Shown one piece after another: positions 18,306-25,539 of a DNA stretch of 64,000 nt (position 1 is its first letter; the number at the start of each line of letters is the position of its first letter). The position numbers and the translations under genes were made by a program. The stretch lies in the NCBI RefSeq assembly GCF_024496245.1, contig NZ_CP101740.1, forward strand, positions 1,487,501-1,551,500, given 5' to 3'. Origin of the DNA: Sphingomonas qomolangmaensis (GTDB lineage: Bacteria > Pseudomonadota > Alphaproteobacteria > Sphingomonadales > Sphingomonadaceae). The notes under the pieces are model-generated. The model had not been told where the DNA came from and made no database searches. It saw only the letters and a program-made list of their open reading frames with translations.

Positions 18306-18809
18306 ATGCTCGAAGAAGCCGAGTTCGACCGCGACGATGCGGCACCCATCGACATGCTGGAGAGCTATTTCGCCGCGCATGGCTGGAGCCATGAGCGCGA
18401 CGACGACGAGATCGTCGCGAAGGTGAAGGGCAGCTGGGCCGAATATGAGCTTCGCGCGATCTGGCGCGAGGACGACAATGTCCTGCAATTCCTGGCCTTC
18501 CCCGACGTCCGCGTCGCCGACGAACGCCGCGCGACGATCTATGAGACGATGGGGCTGGTCAACGAACAGCTCTGGATCGGCCATTTCGAGCTCTGGTCGA
18601 CCAGCGGCATCCTGCTGTACCGCCACGCCGCGATGATCGACGGCGAAGGCGGCGGCACGCTGACGCTCGACCAGGCCGAGATGCTGATCGAAAGCGCGAT
18701 CGACGAATGCGAGCGCTTCTATCCGGTGTTCCAGTTCGTGCTGTGGGGCGGAAAGACCCCAAAGGAAGCGATCGCCGCATCGCTGATCGAGACGCAGGGC
18801 GAGGCGTGA
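18306..18809 (+). CDS. YbjN domain-containing protein
   Basis: A 167-residue acidic cytoplasmic protein of the YbjN family (type III secretion chaperone-like fold). Typical pattern: MLESYFAAHGWSHERDDDE, then strands VLQFLAFPDVRV and FELWSTSGILLYRHA and a long C-terminal helix. AAAGGA is six bases before the ATG at 18306. The last codons overlap the start of proC (GTGA), indicating coupling. The role in alphaproteobacteria is unknown; the fixed pairing with proC is common in sphingomonads as far as I recall. Confidence 0.85.
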   Translation: MLEEAEFDRDDAAPIDMLESYFAAHGWSHERDDDEIVAKVKGSWAEYELRAIWREDDNVLQFLAFPDVRVADERRATIYETMGLVNEQLWIGHFELWSTSGILLYRHAAMIDGEGGGTLTLDQAEMLIESAIDECERFYPVFQFVLWGGKTPKEAIAASLIETQGEA

Positions 18810-19606
18810 ACGGCGACGCGATGCCGACATTGTGGCTGGTCGGCGCGGGCAACATGGGCGGCGCAATGCTGCGCTGCTGGATCGCCAGCGGGTTGCCCGC
18901 GGCCAAGGTGACAGTGATCGATCCGGGCAGTCCTTCGGTACCCGAGGGTGTGGCCGTGATGGCGCAGGCGCCCGATGGCCCGCTGCCCGAGATCGTCGTG
19001 CTCGCGGTGAAACCGCAACTGATCGACCAGGCGCTGCCGAGCCTTCGTAAGGGCGCCGCGCCGGTACCGTTGCTGGTGTCGATCCTTGCCGGGGTCGAGG
19101 TATCGACGCTCGCCGAGCGCTTTGCCGCCGATGCGGTGGTGCGCGCGATGCCCAATCTGCCCGTCGCGATCGGCAAGGGCGTGGTGGCGCTGCATGGCGA
19201 CGCGGGCGGGCGCGCCGCTGCCGAGGCGCTGATGGCGCCGCTCGGGCTGTTCGAATGGATCGACGACGAGGCGCTGTTCGACGTCGTCACCGCGCTGTCG
19301 GGCAGCGGGCCCGGCTTCACCTATCGCTTCATCGATGCGCTCGCGCGGGGCGGCGCGGCGCTCGGGCTGCCCGCCGACCAGGCGCTGCGGCTGGCGCGCG
19401 CGACGGTCGAGGGGTCGGCGATCCTGGCCGCTGGCGCAAGCGAGAGCCCCGTCGTGCTGGCCGACCGGGTCGCCAGCCCGGGCGGATCGACGCGCGAGGG
19501 GCTCAACGTCCTCGACGCCGACGATGCGCTGGTGACACTGGTCACGCGCACGCTCGAGGCGGCGACCCGCCGCAATGCCGAGATGGCCGCCGCCGCGCGC
19601 GGCTGA
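18806..19606 (+). CDS. proC: Pyrroline-5-carboxylate reductase
   Basis: A 266-residue ProC, last step of proline biosynthesis: reduction of 1-pyrroline-5-carboxylate with NAD(P)H. The Rossmann motif LVGAGNMGGAML is at the N-terminus. The C-terminal dimerisation region carries TALSGSGPGFTYRFIDAL and the substrate-binding RVASPGGSTREGL, both diagnostic. Start at GTG 18806 overlaps the YbjN stop; an ATG at 18821 five codons later is an alternative. Confidence 0.95.
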   Translation: MNGDAMPTLWLVGAGNMGGAMLRCWIASGLPAAKVTVIDPGSPSVPEGVAVMAQAPDGPLPEIVVLAVKPQLIDQALPSLRKGAAPVPLLVSILAGVEVSTLAERFAADAVVRAMPNLPVAIGKGVVALHGDAGGRAAAEALMAPLGLFEWIDDEALFDVVTALSGSGPGFTYRFIDALARGGAALGLPADQALRLARATVEGSAILAAGASESPVVLADRVASPGGSTREGLNVLDADDALVTLVTRTLEAATRRNAEMAAAARG

Positions 19607-19671
19607 GGTCGACGGAACGCCGCTTGCCCCGACCCGTTGTCCGGTCAGACGGATTTGCAACGGAGGCACCC

Positions 19672-20271
19672 ATGACGACGACCACCACCATCGACCGCGA
19701 TAGCGAAGGTCGTACCGCCAAGCCCGACAAGCCCAATCTGGGCCTGCTGGCGGGCGCGGCGACCGCGGGTGCGGCGCTGGGCATGCTCGCGATGATCGGC
19801 CGCAAGGCCGCGGTGCAGGCGCCGAGCGCGCTGGCGCGCGACTGGGTCGAGGCGCTGACGCTCGAGCACAAGGCGGTGCTCAAGATCTTCGACGCGCTCG
19901 AGGCGACCGATTCGCGCAACACCACCAAGCGGGCGATGCTGCTGGCGCAGATGAAGCACGCACTGGTGAAGCATGACGTCGAGGAATCGAGCGTGATCTA
20001 CCCGGCGCTGCGCGAGGCGGGACAGGTGGAGGCGGCCGATCACCTCACCAAGGATCACGGCTATGTGAAGCAGCATCTCTACGACCTCGACAACAGCCCC
20101 AAGGATTCGCCCGATTTCCTGATCAAGGTGCGCAAGTTCCGCGCCGATATCGAGCAGCACATGACCGAGGAAGAGACCGAGCTGTTCCCGGCATTGCGCG
20201 CGCAGTTGTCGGAGGAGAAGAACAAGCACCTGACGAGCGCGATGAACAAGGAAGGCTTCAAGGTGGCGTGA
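19672..20271 (+). CDS. Hemerythrin domain-containing protein
   Basis: A 199-residue protein with an N-terminal glycine/alanine-rich hydrophobic stretch (LLAGAATAGAALGMLAMIG) that may anchor it, then a four-helix hemerythrin HHE domain. Iron ligands are visible in LTLEHKAVLKIFDALE, LVKHDVEESSVIYPAL, DHLTKDHGYVKQHLYDL and DIEQHMTEEETELFPAL. Such proteins bind a di-iron site and may sense or handle oxygen or nitric oxide. GGAGG lies five bases before the ATG. A hairpin with a UUCG loop follows. Confidence 0.9.
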   Translation: MTTTTTIDRDSEGRTAKPDKPNLGLLAGAATAGAALGMLAMIGRKAAVQAPSALARDWVEALTLEHKAVLKIFDALEATDSRNTTKRAMLLAQMKHALVKHDVEESSVIYPALREAGQVEAADHLTKDHGYVKQHLYDLDNSPKDSPDFLIKVRKFRADIEQHMTEEETELFPALRAQLSEEKNKHLTSAMNKEGFKVA

Positions 20272-20279
20272 CGCTTGCC

Positions 20280-20301
20280 CCCTCCCGTTCGCGGGAGGGG
20301 A
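20280..20301. terminator. Bidirectional hairpin with TTCG tetraloop
   Basis: Nine-bp perfect stem (20280-20288 with 20293-20301) and a TTCG loop, one of the most stable RNA tetraloops. It lies exactly between the convergent hemerythrin and MarR genes, 8 bases from one stop and 1 base from the other. Confidence 0.7.
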
Positions 20302-20302
20302 T

Positions 20303-20806
20303 TTAGCGGCCGAGCATCGCGATGCGCGCGCGTTCCTCGTCGGGGATCAGCCCTTCGAGCACCGCCCAGAAGCCGCCGACCGCGCCCTGCCCCGCGCTGG
20401 CATAGGCCGCAGACAAGCGCTCGCGCAGTTGGTCGAACAACGCGGTCTCAAGCGCGCTACCCTCGGCGGTCAGCCGCAGCAGGCGCTGGCGGCGGTCACG
20501 ATCCCCGGGGCGCATCTCGACCAGCCCGCGTTCGGTGAGATCGCCGAGCACGCGGCCGAGCGACTGTTTGGTGATCGCCAGCAATGCCAGCAACTCGCTC
20601 ACCGTAAGCCCCGGCTGGCGCGCAATGAAGTACAACGCGCGGTGGTGCGCCCGCCCCAGCCCTTGCGCCGCCAACGCATCGTCGACCGAGCGCGTGAGGT
20701 GGCTATAGCCGAAATAGAGGAGCTCGATCCCCTTGCGGATTTCGGGTTCGCGCAGGAACAAGGGCGAGGCGGTACGCAGCGGATCGGGGATCGTTGGGCC
20801 AGCCAT
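20303..20806 (-). CDS. MarR family transcriptional regulator
   Basis: A 167-residue winged helix-turn-helix regulator: LTRSVDDALAAQGLGRAHHR, recognition region LTVSELLALLAITKQSLGRV and wing LVEMRPGDRDRRQRLLRLT. The start at 20806 gives the standard MarR length; the open frame upstream translates the antisense of the aminotransferase gene. It is divergent from that gene with a 75-base gap, so regulation of the aminotransferase and itself is plausible. Ligand unknown. Confidence 0.9.
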   Translation of the reverse strand: MAGPTIPDPLRTASPLFLREPEIRKGIELLYFGYSHLTRSVDDALAAQGLGRAHHRALYFIARQPGLTVSELLALLAITKQSLGRVLGDLTERGLVEMRPGDRDRRQRLLRLTAEGSALETALFDQLRERLSAAYASAGQGAVGGFWAVLEGLIPDEERARIAMLGR

Positions 20807-20881
20807 GTTGACCTGTTTTGGCAGCGCCCCTACCGTTCGGCAACCCTTGGCCATGGCGCTCCCATGGCGCTTTGACGCTGG

Positions 20882-21988
20882 ATGCCCCCGATGCTCGATA
20901 CCGCCACCCTGCCCTTCACGATCGAACCAAATGCCAATCCGGTCGCGGCGAGCGAGCGCGAGGCGCTGCTGGCGAATCCGGGCTTCGGGCGGGTGTTCAC
21001 CGATCATATGGCGATGATCCGCTGGAACACCGAGCAGGGCTGGCACGACGCGCGGATCTGCCCGCGCGCGCCGCTGCAGATGGATCCGGCATCGTCGGTG
21101 CTGCATTATGCCCAGGAGATTTTCGAAGGGCTCAAGGCCTATCGCACCGACGATGGCGGCGCGACCTTGTTCCGCCCCGATGCCAATGCGCGACGCTTCG
21201 CCGAATCGGCGCGGCGGATGGCGATGGCCGAATTGCCCGAGGCGCTGTTCCTCGAATCGATCCGCGCGCTGGTCCGTGCCGACCGCGCCTGGCTGCCGAG
21301 CATCGACGGCGGATCGCTGTACCTGCGCCCGTTCATGATCGCGAGCGAAGTGTTCCTGGGGGTGAAGCCCTCGGCCGAATATCTCTACATGGTCATCGCC
21401 TCGCCCGCGGGCGCGTATTTTAAGGGCGGCGCCCCCTCGATCACCGTGTGGGTGTCGGACGATTTCACCCGGGCCGCGCCCGGCGGCACCGGCGCTGCCA
21501 AGTGCGGCGGCAATTATGCCAGCGGGCTGCTCGCACAGGCCGAGGCGATCCGCGAGGAATGCGACCAGGTGGTGTTCCTCGACGCGGTCGAACGCCGCTA
21601 TGTCGAGGAACTGGGCGGCATGAACACCTTCTTCGTGATGGACGACGGCAGCCTGCAGACCCCGCCGCTGGGGGGAACGATCCTGCCCGGCATCACCCGC
21701 GATTCGATCCTGACGCTGGCGCGCGACGCCGGCATGACGGTGCGCGAGGCGCCGTATGCGATCGACCAATGGGAAGCCGATGCCGCCAGCGGCCGACTAC
21801 GCGAGAGCTTCGCCTGCGGCACCGCGGCGGTGGTGACGCCGATCGGCCGCGTGCGCGGCACGTCGCGCGATTTCCGCATCGGCAATGGCGGGCCGGGCGA
21901 GGTGACGACGCGGCTTCGCGCGCAACTGGTCGCGATCCAGCGCGGCCAGGCGCCCGATCCACACGGCTGGGTCGAATACCTGGCCTAA
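20882..21988 (+). CDS. ilvE: Branched-chain amino acid aminotransferase
   Basis: A 368-residue class IV PLP-dependent aminotransferase of the BCAT type, interconverting valine, leucine and isoleucine with their 2-oxo acids. Supporting motifs: LHYAQEIFEGLKAYR, the lysine region GAAKCGGNYASGL (Schiff-base lysine), YVEELGGMNTFFV and GTILPGITRDSIL. Length fits the long bacterial/eukaryotic-type BCAT. Start could be 20882 or three codons later (20891). Convergent or divergent partners: MarR upstream, tRNA-Gln downstream. Confidence 0.93.
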   Translation: MPPMLDTATLPFTIEPNANPVAASEREALLANPGFGRVFTDHMAMIRWNTEQGWHDARICPRAPLQMDPASSVLHYAQEIFEGLKAYRTDDGGATLFRPDANARRFAESARRMAMAELPEALFLESIRALVRADRAWLPSIDGGSLYLRPFMIASEVFLGVKPSAEYLYMVIASPAGAYFKGGAPSITVWVSDDFTRAAPGGTGAAKCGGNYASGLLAQAEAIREECDQVVFLDAVERRYVEELGGMNTFFVMDDGSLQTPPLGGTILPGITRDSILTLARDAGMTVREAPYAIDQWEADAASGRLRESFACGTAAVVTPIGRVRGTSRDFRIGNGGPGEVTTRLRAQLVAIQRGQAPDPHGWVEYLA

Positions 21989-22034
21989 AGCCCCTTCCCT
22001 AACCCGCGTGCGCGGTTATAAGCGCACGCCTTGC

Positions 22035-22109
22035 TGGGGCGTCGCCAAGTGGTAAGGCAGCGGCTTTTGATGCCGCCATGCGCAGGTTCGAACCCTGCCG
22101 CCCCAGCCA
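22035..22109 (+). tRNA. tRNA-Gln (anticodon TTG)
   Basis: Cloverleaf can be folded by eye: acceptor arms TGGGGCG (22035) and CGCCCCA (22099), anticodon stem GCGGC/GCCGC around the loop TTTTGAT with anticodon TTG at 22067-22069, T-arm GCAGG-TTCGAAC-CCTGC, discriminator G and encoded CCA. The 3' end serves as the integration site of the island that follows. Confidence 0.95.
22093..22109 (+). repeat. attL: 17-bp repeat in tRNA-Gln 3' end
   Basis: CCCTGCCGCCCCAGCCA, covering the 3' T-stem, acceptor strand and CCA of the tRNA. It is identical to 39797-39813. The first four downstream bases differ between the two copies before a shared TTTTC. Confidence 0.85.
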
Positions 22110-22211
22110 AATTTTCTGCTAAGTGCCTGATATAACTGGCTAACCCCGGTTCGGACGTCCCAGCGTGTGCATTCGACTGTGCCAATGGGCTGTCCGAGGA
22201 GATCATGTACC

Positions 22212-24140
22212 TTGGCCTCACTCCAGCATATTTATCGCCGCGGCCATATTTTCTGGTGGCGCAGAGTTCATTTTTCGTTCCATAATAAGCCTATTGATGT
22301 TCGCCTGTCGCTCGGAACCCCCGACCGGCTGCAGGCACGGAACCGGGGCGCGGCGTTGACCGCGTCCTATGATCGGGTGGTTATTATGCTGAACCAACGC
22401 ATGCGCGCCGAGCGCGACCTGACTGAGCGCGAGCTGCAGAAGATCGCCCGCGACATGTATGAGGCACGTCTCGCGGAGCTCTGCACGCAGCAACGTGCAG
22501 CGCCGGGCGATGCTGAGCTCATGTCTGCCGCCAACAATGCCTATGTCGATTACTTCGAACGGCTGGCCCGGATGGGCGGCCACCTCTCCTTCATGTCCGA
22601 CGAGGAGGACCGGCTGCGGGCTGAAGGCTGGGACGAGCGCCGGGTTGCCGACCTGCGCCAGACGATTGGGCTGCGCGAAGAGCGCGGGATCACGCCCATT
22701 CGACGAAGCGACATAGACTGGCATCTTGGGAAGGCTGGTCTTGAACCCGATGACTATCTTCGCTGGAAGGTCGAGCTGGCGCTCTACACCGCCTATCGGG
22801 ATGCGTACGTCGATGCCGACCGCCAGCTCCAATCCGGATCAGGCTTTCACGCAGTGGAAGCCCCTGAACCTCCCCCCACGCCGATCCCAAGCGGCGATAC
22901 GGAAGCGCTCGCCATTCCCGAACGCTGGCGCACATGCACGCCGACCCAAGCCGCCGAATGGATGATCGAGGAGACACCGCGGCTGTTGGATCACCGCCGG
23001 GATGGCAAGCGATCAAAAGACAGCGTCGGAGAGCAAACACTTCGGCAGATCCGCTGGGCAGCGACGCTGTTGGAGAAATCGCTGCCGCCAGGCACGCCTC
23101 TTTGGAAGGTGACCAAGAAGGAGATCATCGACCTCGATCGATGGTTCGATCAGCTTCCGGTGCATTTCGGTAAATCAATCCACGACAGGGATCCTGCGCG
23201 GTCGCTCGAAGCCGCCGCCGCTGACGCTGTCGAACGGATCGATACCGGCCACCTCGCGCCCGAAGACGTCGGCTTCTCGACGGGGACGACGAACAAGCAT
23301 TTCAACAAGCTTGGTCAAATCCATAAATTCATGCGCAATCAGGTCGACGTGGTCGCGCCTATCGACTTTGGTGACTTCACCCTGCCCATCGACGAGGACG
23401 AGCGCGAGGCCCGCAAGCGCTACACGCGCGAACAGGGCGAGGCGATCTTCCGGCTGGCGCTATGGACGGGATGCGTTGGAACGCGCGATCGGCTGCAGCC
23501 GGGCAACACCGTCATTCACGACGGGCTGTTTTTCGTGTTGCTGCTAGTCTGGTACACCGGGGCGCGGCGCGAAGAACTATGCAAGCTAATGCTCGACGAC
23601 ATCGAAGAGCGGCACGGCATCGCCTACATCCTGATCCGAGCAACCGAAACTGGCCGAATAAAGAACAAGTCGGCGCGCAGGGTCGTTGTGGTGGCGGACG
23701 AACTCGTCCGCCTCGGGTTCATTCGCTACGTCGAGGCGATGCGCCTTGCTGGCGAGACGCTGCTGTTCCCAGAGTTGATGCCGGGCGGTGATACGAAGCG
23801 GAAGTTGGGCGACGTTTTCTACAAGCTTTGGTGGATCTATCTGAAGCCGTTGGTGCCCGGCCTCGTTCGCGGTCAGGCTATGCACTCAGCGCGTCACATG
23901 GTGGCGGACGAACTGAAGGACCAGGAGGTCTTCATCGAGTTCCGCAACGATCACCTCGGTCATCGGGGTAAAGGCGAAGGCGAAACGCGTTATCCTTCAG
24001 CCGCTTCGCTCCAGAGGCTTCGAGAATTGGTGGCTAAAATTCCCGTCGTCACGTCCGGCATACCCGATCAGGAGTCGATCAACCTACTTCCCGTGAGTAT
24101 GCGCCAGGCGCGACCTACACGGCAAACGAGCGACCGGTAG
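22212..24140 (+). CDS. int: Tyrosine recombinase (integrase) of the island
   Basis: A long tyrosine site-specific recombinase of about 642 residues. The N-terminus (HIYRRGHIFWWRRVHF) is the type seen in long DUF6538-like phage/island integrases; a central arm and core-binding region follows. Catalytic residues: arginine in WYTGARREELCKL, the HxxR box in MHSARHMVADEL, the second histidine region NDHLGHRG and tyrosine in GETRYPSA. The start is uncertain: TTG 22212 follows AGGAG by about ten bases and begins right at the conserved N-terminus; ATG 22167 in frame would add 15 residues. The AGGAG is even better placed for ATG 22205, which opens a 26-codon out-of-frame peptide. Confidence 0.88.
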   Translation: MASLQHIYRRGHIFWWRRVHFSFHNKPIDVRLSLGTPDRLQARNRGAALTASYDRVVIMLNQRMRAERDLTERELQKIARDMYEARLAELCTQQRAAPGDAELMSAANNAYVDYFERLARMGGHLSFMSDEEDRLRAEGWDERRVADLRQTIGLREERGITPIRRSDIDWHLGKAGLEPDDYLRWKVELALYTAYRDAYVDADRQLQSGSGFHAVEAPEPPPTPIPSGDTEALAIPERWRTCTPTQAAEWMIEETPRLLDHRRDGKRSKDSVGEQTLRQIRWAATLLEKSLPPGTPLWKVTKKEIIDLDRWFDQLPVHFGKSIHDRDPARSLEAAAADAVERIDTGHLAPEDVGFSTGTTNKHFNKLGQIHKFMRNQVDVVAPIDFGDFTLPIDEDEREARKRYTREQGEAIFRLALWTGCVGTRDRLQPGNTVIHDGLFFVLLLVWYTGARREELCKLMLDDIEERHGIAYILIRATETGRIKNKSARRVVVVADELVRLGFIRYVEAMRLAGETLLFPELMPGGDTKRKLGDVFYKLWWIYLKPLVPGLVRGQAMHSARHMVADELKDQEVFIEFRNDHLGHRGKGEGETRYPSAASLQRLRELVAKIPVVTSGIPDQESINLLPVSMRQARPTRQTSDR

Positions 24141-24666
24141 ATGAGGGCGGCCCATCATGTATCACCAAGTTGTGCGTCGCTCAGCGCAAGTTATTGGGTC
24201 CCGGCGCCGGAGCGGGTTGGGTAGCGGCCTACGAGGCGGCGCGCGGGCTCAGTTGCTGCCGGTGAAGTTCTGCGCGGTGAAGTTGCCTGACGTGGCCGAA
24301 TTGGCCTTTGTTCGTAACCGATGTCGTGTATGCGTCCGGCGAAGGCCGCTTTGTGGGGCGGACGAAAGACCGCTCTTAAATGCGCTCGCATGAGCGCGCT
24401 TAGGGGCGGTAAGGCATATAATACGGATTTTCGGCCATTTTGTTGGGACGATCGTGGCGCAAGAAAAATCGATCGCCGGTAAGGCGCTAGTGTTGAAGCC
24501 TTTTCAACCCGTGGCATCGGGACGTAAAAATATCTTGCTGGTTTCCCTTGTGTAGATAAGATGTAAGACATTGTCCATTACGGACAGCCTGTAACTGTGA
24601 GCGTCATTGTAAAAGGTAGTTGCTCGAAGGCGAGCCCTCCTGTGTGCCGACTTTTCGCGGACTCGA
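24141..24666. other. Island gap, no gene recognised
   Basis: 526 bases. The first part is GC-rich with a short direct repeat (GGTGAAGTT at about 24260 and 24277) and a GCGCTC-GCAT-GAGCGC hairpin at 24382-24397. From about 24,400 composition turns AT-rich, and this part probably holds the promoter of the next gene. No convincing coding sequence. Confidence 0.5.
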
Positions 24667-25218
24667 ATGACGAAAGTGCTGAAAATGGGCCGAAAGACGC
24701 TTTGTGCGGTTTTCCTGCTTACAGTTCCCGCCTTGGTCGGCTGCTGTCTGACAGGCAGGCCTGTAGTAAGCGAAAATCAAGGCTGGCCCGATGCAGGTTG
24801 TCGCCGTCTTGGCGACGATTATAAAGTCGATCCCGTGCGAACAATTGATTCGGGATTGAAAATGTTCCGTGAAAACATGCTCCCACAGGCGCGAAATACC
24901 GGGCGTAGATTTCCCGGCTATTCGACGTGGATGACTGAGGTGGGCGAGGCTATACGGCGTCACGAAGAAACAGAAGCGACCGACGCAAGTTCAGCAGCCC
25001 AAGCTGAGTTTGACCAGTGGACGCCGAAATTTAACCGACCTCCGTTTAGTTTGGATCAGCCGCAGATACAAGATATGGAAAAGGTTGCGGCGATTAAAGC
25101 TCAAACCGAGTTCAGGCTGATGGCGAAGAGTCTGACGGGTAGGCTAAGGTGCCAAACCGACGATACGCGTGAGGCGGCGGCCAATCATTTTTACGCAAAC
25201 TATAAAATCGATGATTGA
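24667..25218 (+). CDS. Predicted lipoprotein/exported protein, island cargo, unknown
   Basis: A 183-residue protein. A signal region is visible (TLCAVFLLTVPALVGCC, lipobox-like LVGC), with a basic N-terminus TKVLKMGRK. The mature part is hydrophilic and mostly helical (DMEKVAAIKAQTEFRLMAKS) and has a few cysteines. Base composition is clearly less GC-rich than the chromosome outside the island, supporting transfer. I recognise no family. It is followed by an AT-rich gap and a larger lipoprotein gene in the same direction; the two might act together at the envelope. Confidence 0.6.
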   Translation: MTKVLKMGRKTLCAVFLLTVPALVGCCLTGRPVVSENQGWPDAGCRRLGDDYKVDPVRTIDSGLKMFRENMLPQARNTGRRFPGYSTWMTEVGEAIRRHEETEATDASSAAQAEFDQWTPKFNRPPFSLDQPQIQDMEKVAAIKAQTEFRLMAKSLTGRLRCQTDDTREAAANHFYANYKIDD

Positions 25219-25539
25219 TCCTTACGCCGGACAGGGATGATACTGTTATGCTGCGCTGCTTAAAGGCGTCACGATTTAAACGTTTATTATCAGCGTGATG
25301 ATCTTTCGAATATGGGCAAGACGCTTTATTAAATGATGGACCGTTCTGGAAATCCGCGCGATCTAGCAGAATGACGGCAGAATCATCCATTGGTGTCGGC
25401 CATTTGCCGAAAGACTGGTGGTCATAGGCTGTACTTTGCCACTTTCGATTTGAATACGCTTGCGGCCTTTTTATATTTGAAAACTTTAACAATAAAGTTG
25501 ATGCGGTCGAACTCGCTTTAGCTGAAACCGGGGGGTGTT
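25219..25539 (+). other. AT-rich gap with a candidate promoter
   Basis: 321 bases with no convincing gene. The composition is far more AT-rich than the chromosome average. A promoter-like pair lies at 25450-25477. Confidence 0.5.
25450..25477 (+). promoter_or_regulatory. Candidate promoter for the large lipoprotein gene
   Basis: TTGAAT (25450-25455) and TATATT (25472-25477) with a 16-base spacer, 62 bases upstream of the ATG at 25540. The match is by eye only. Confidence 0.3.
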
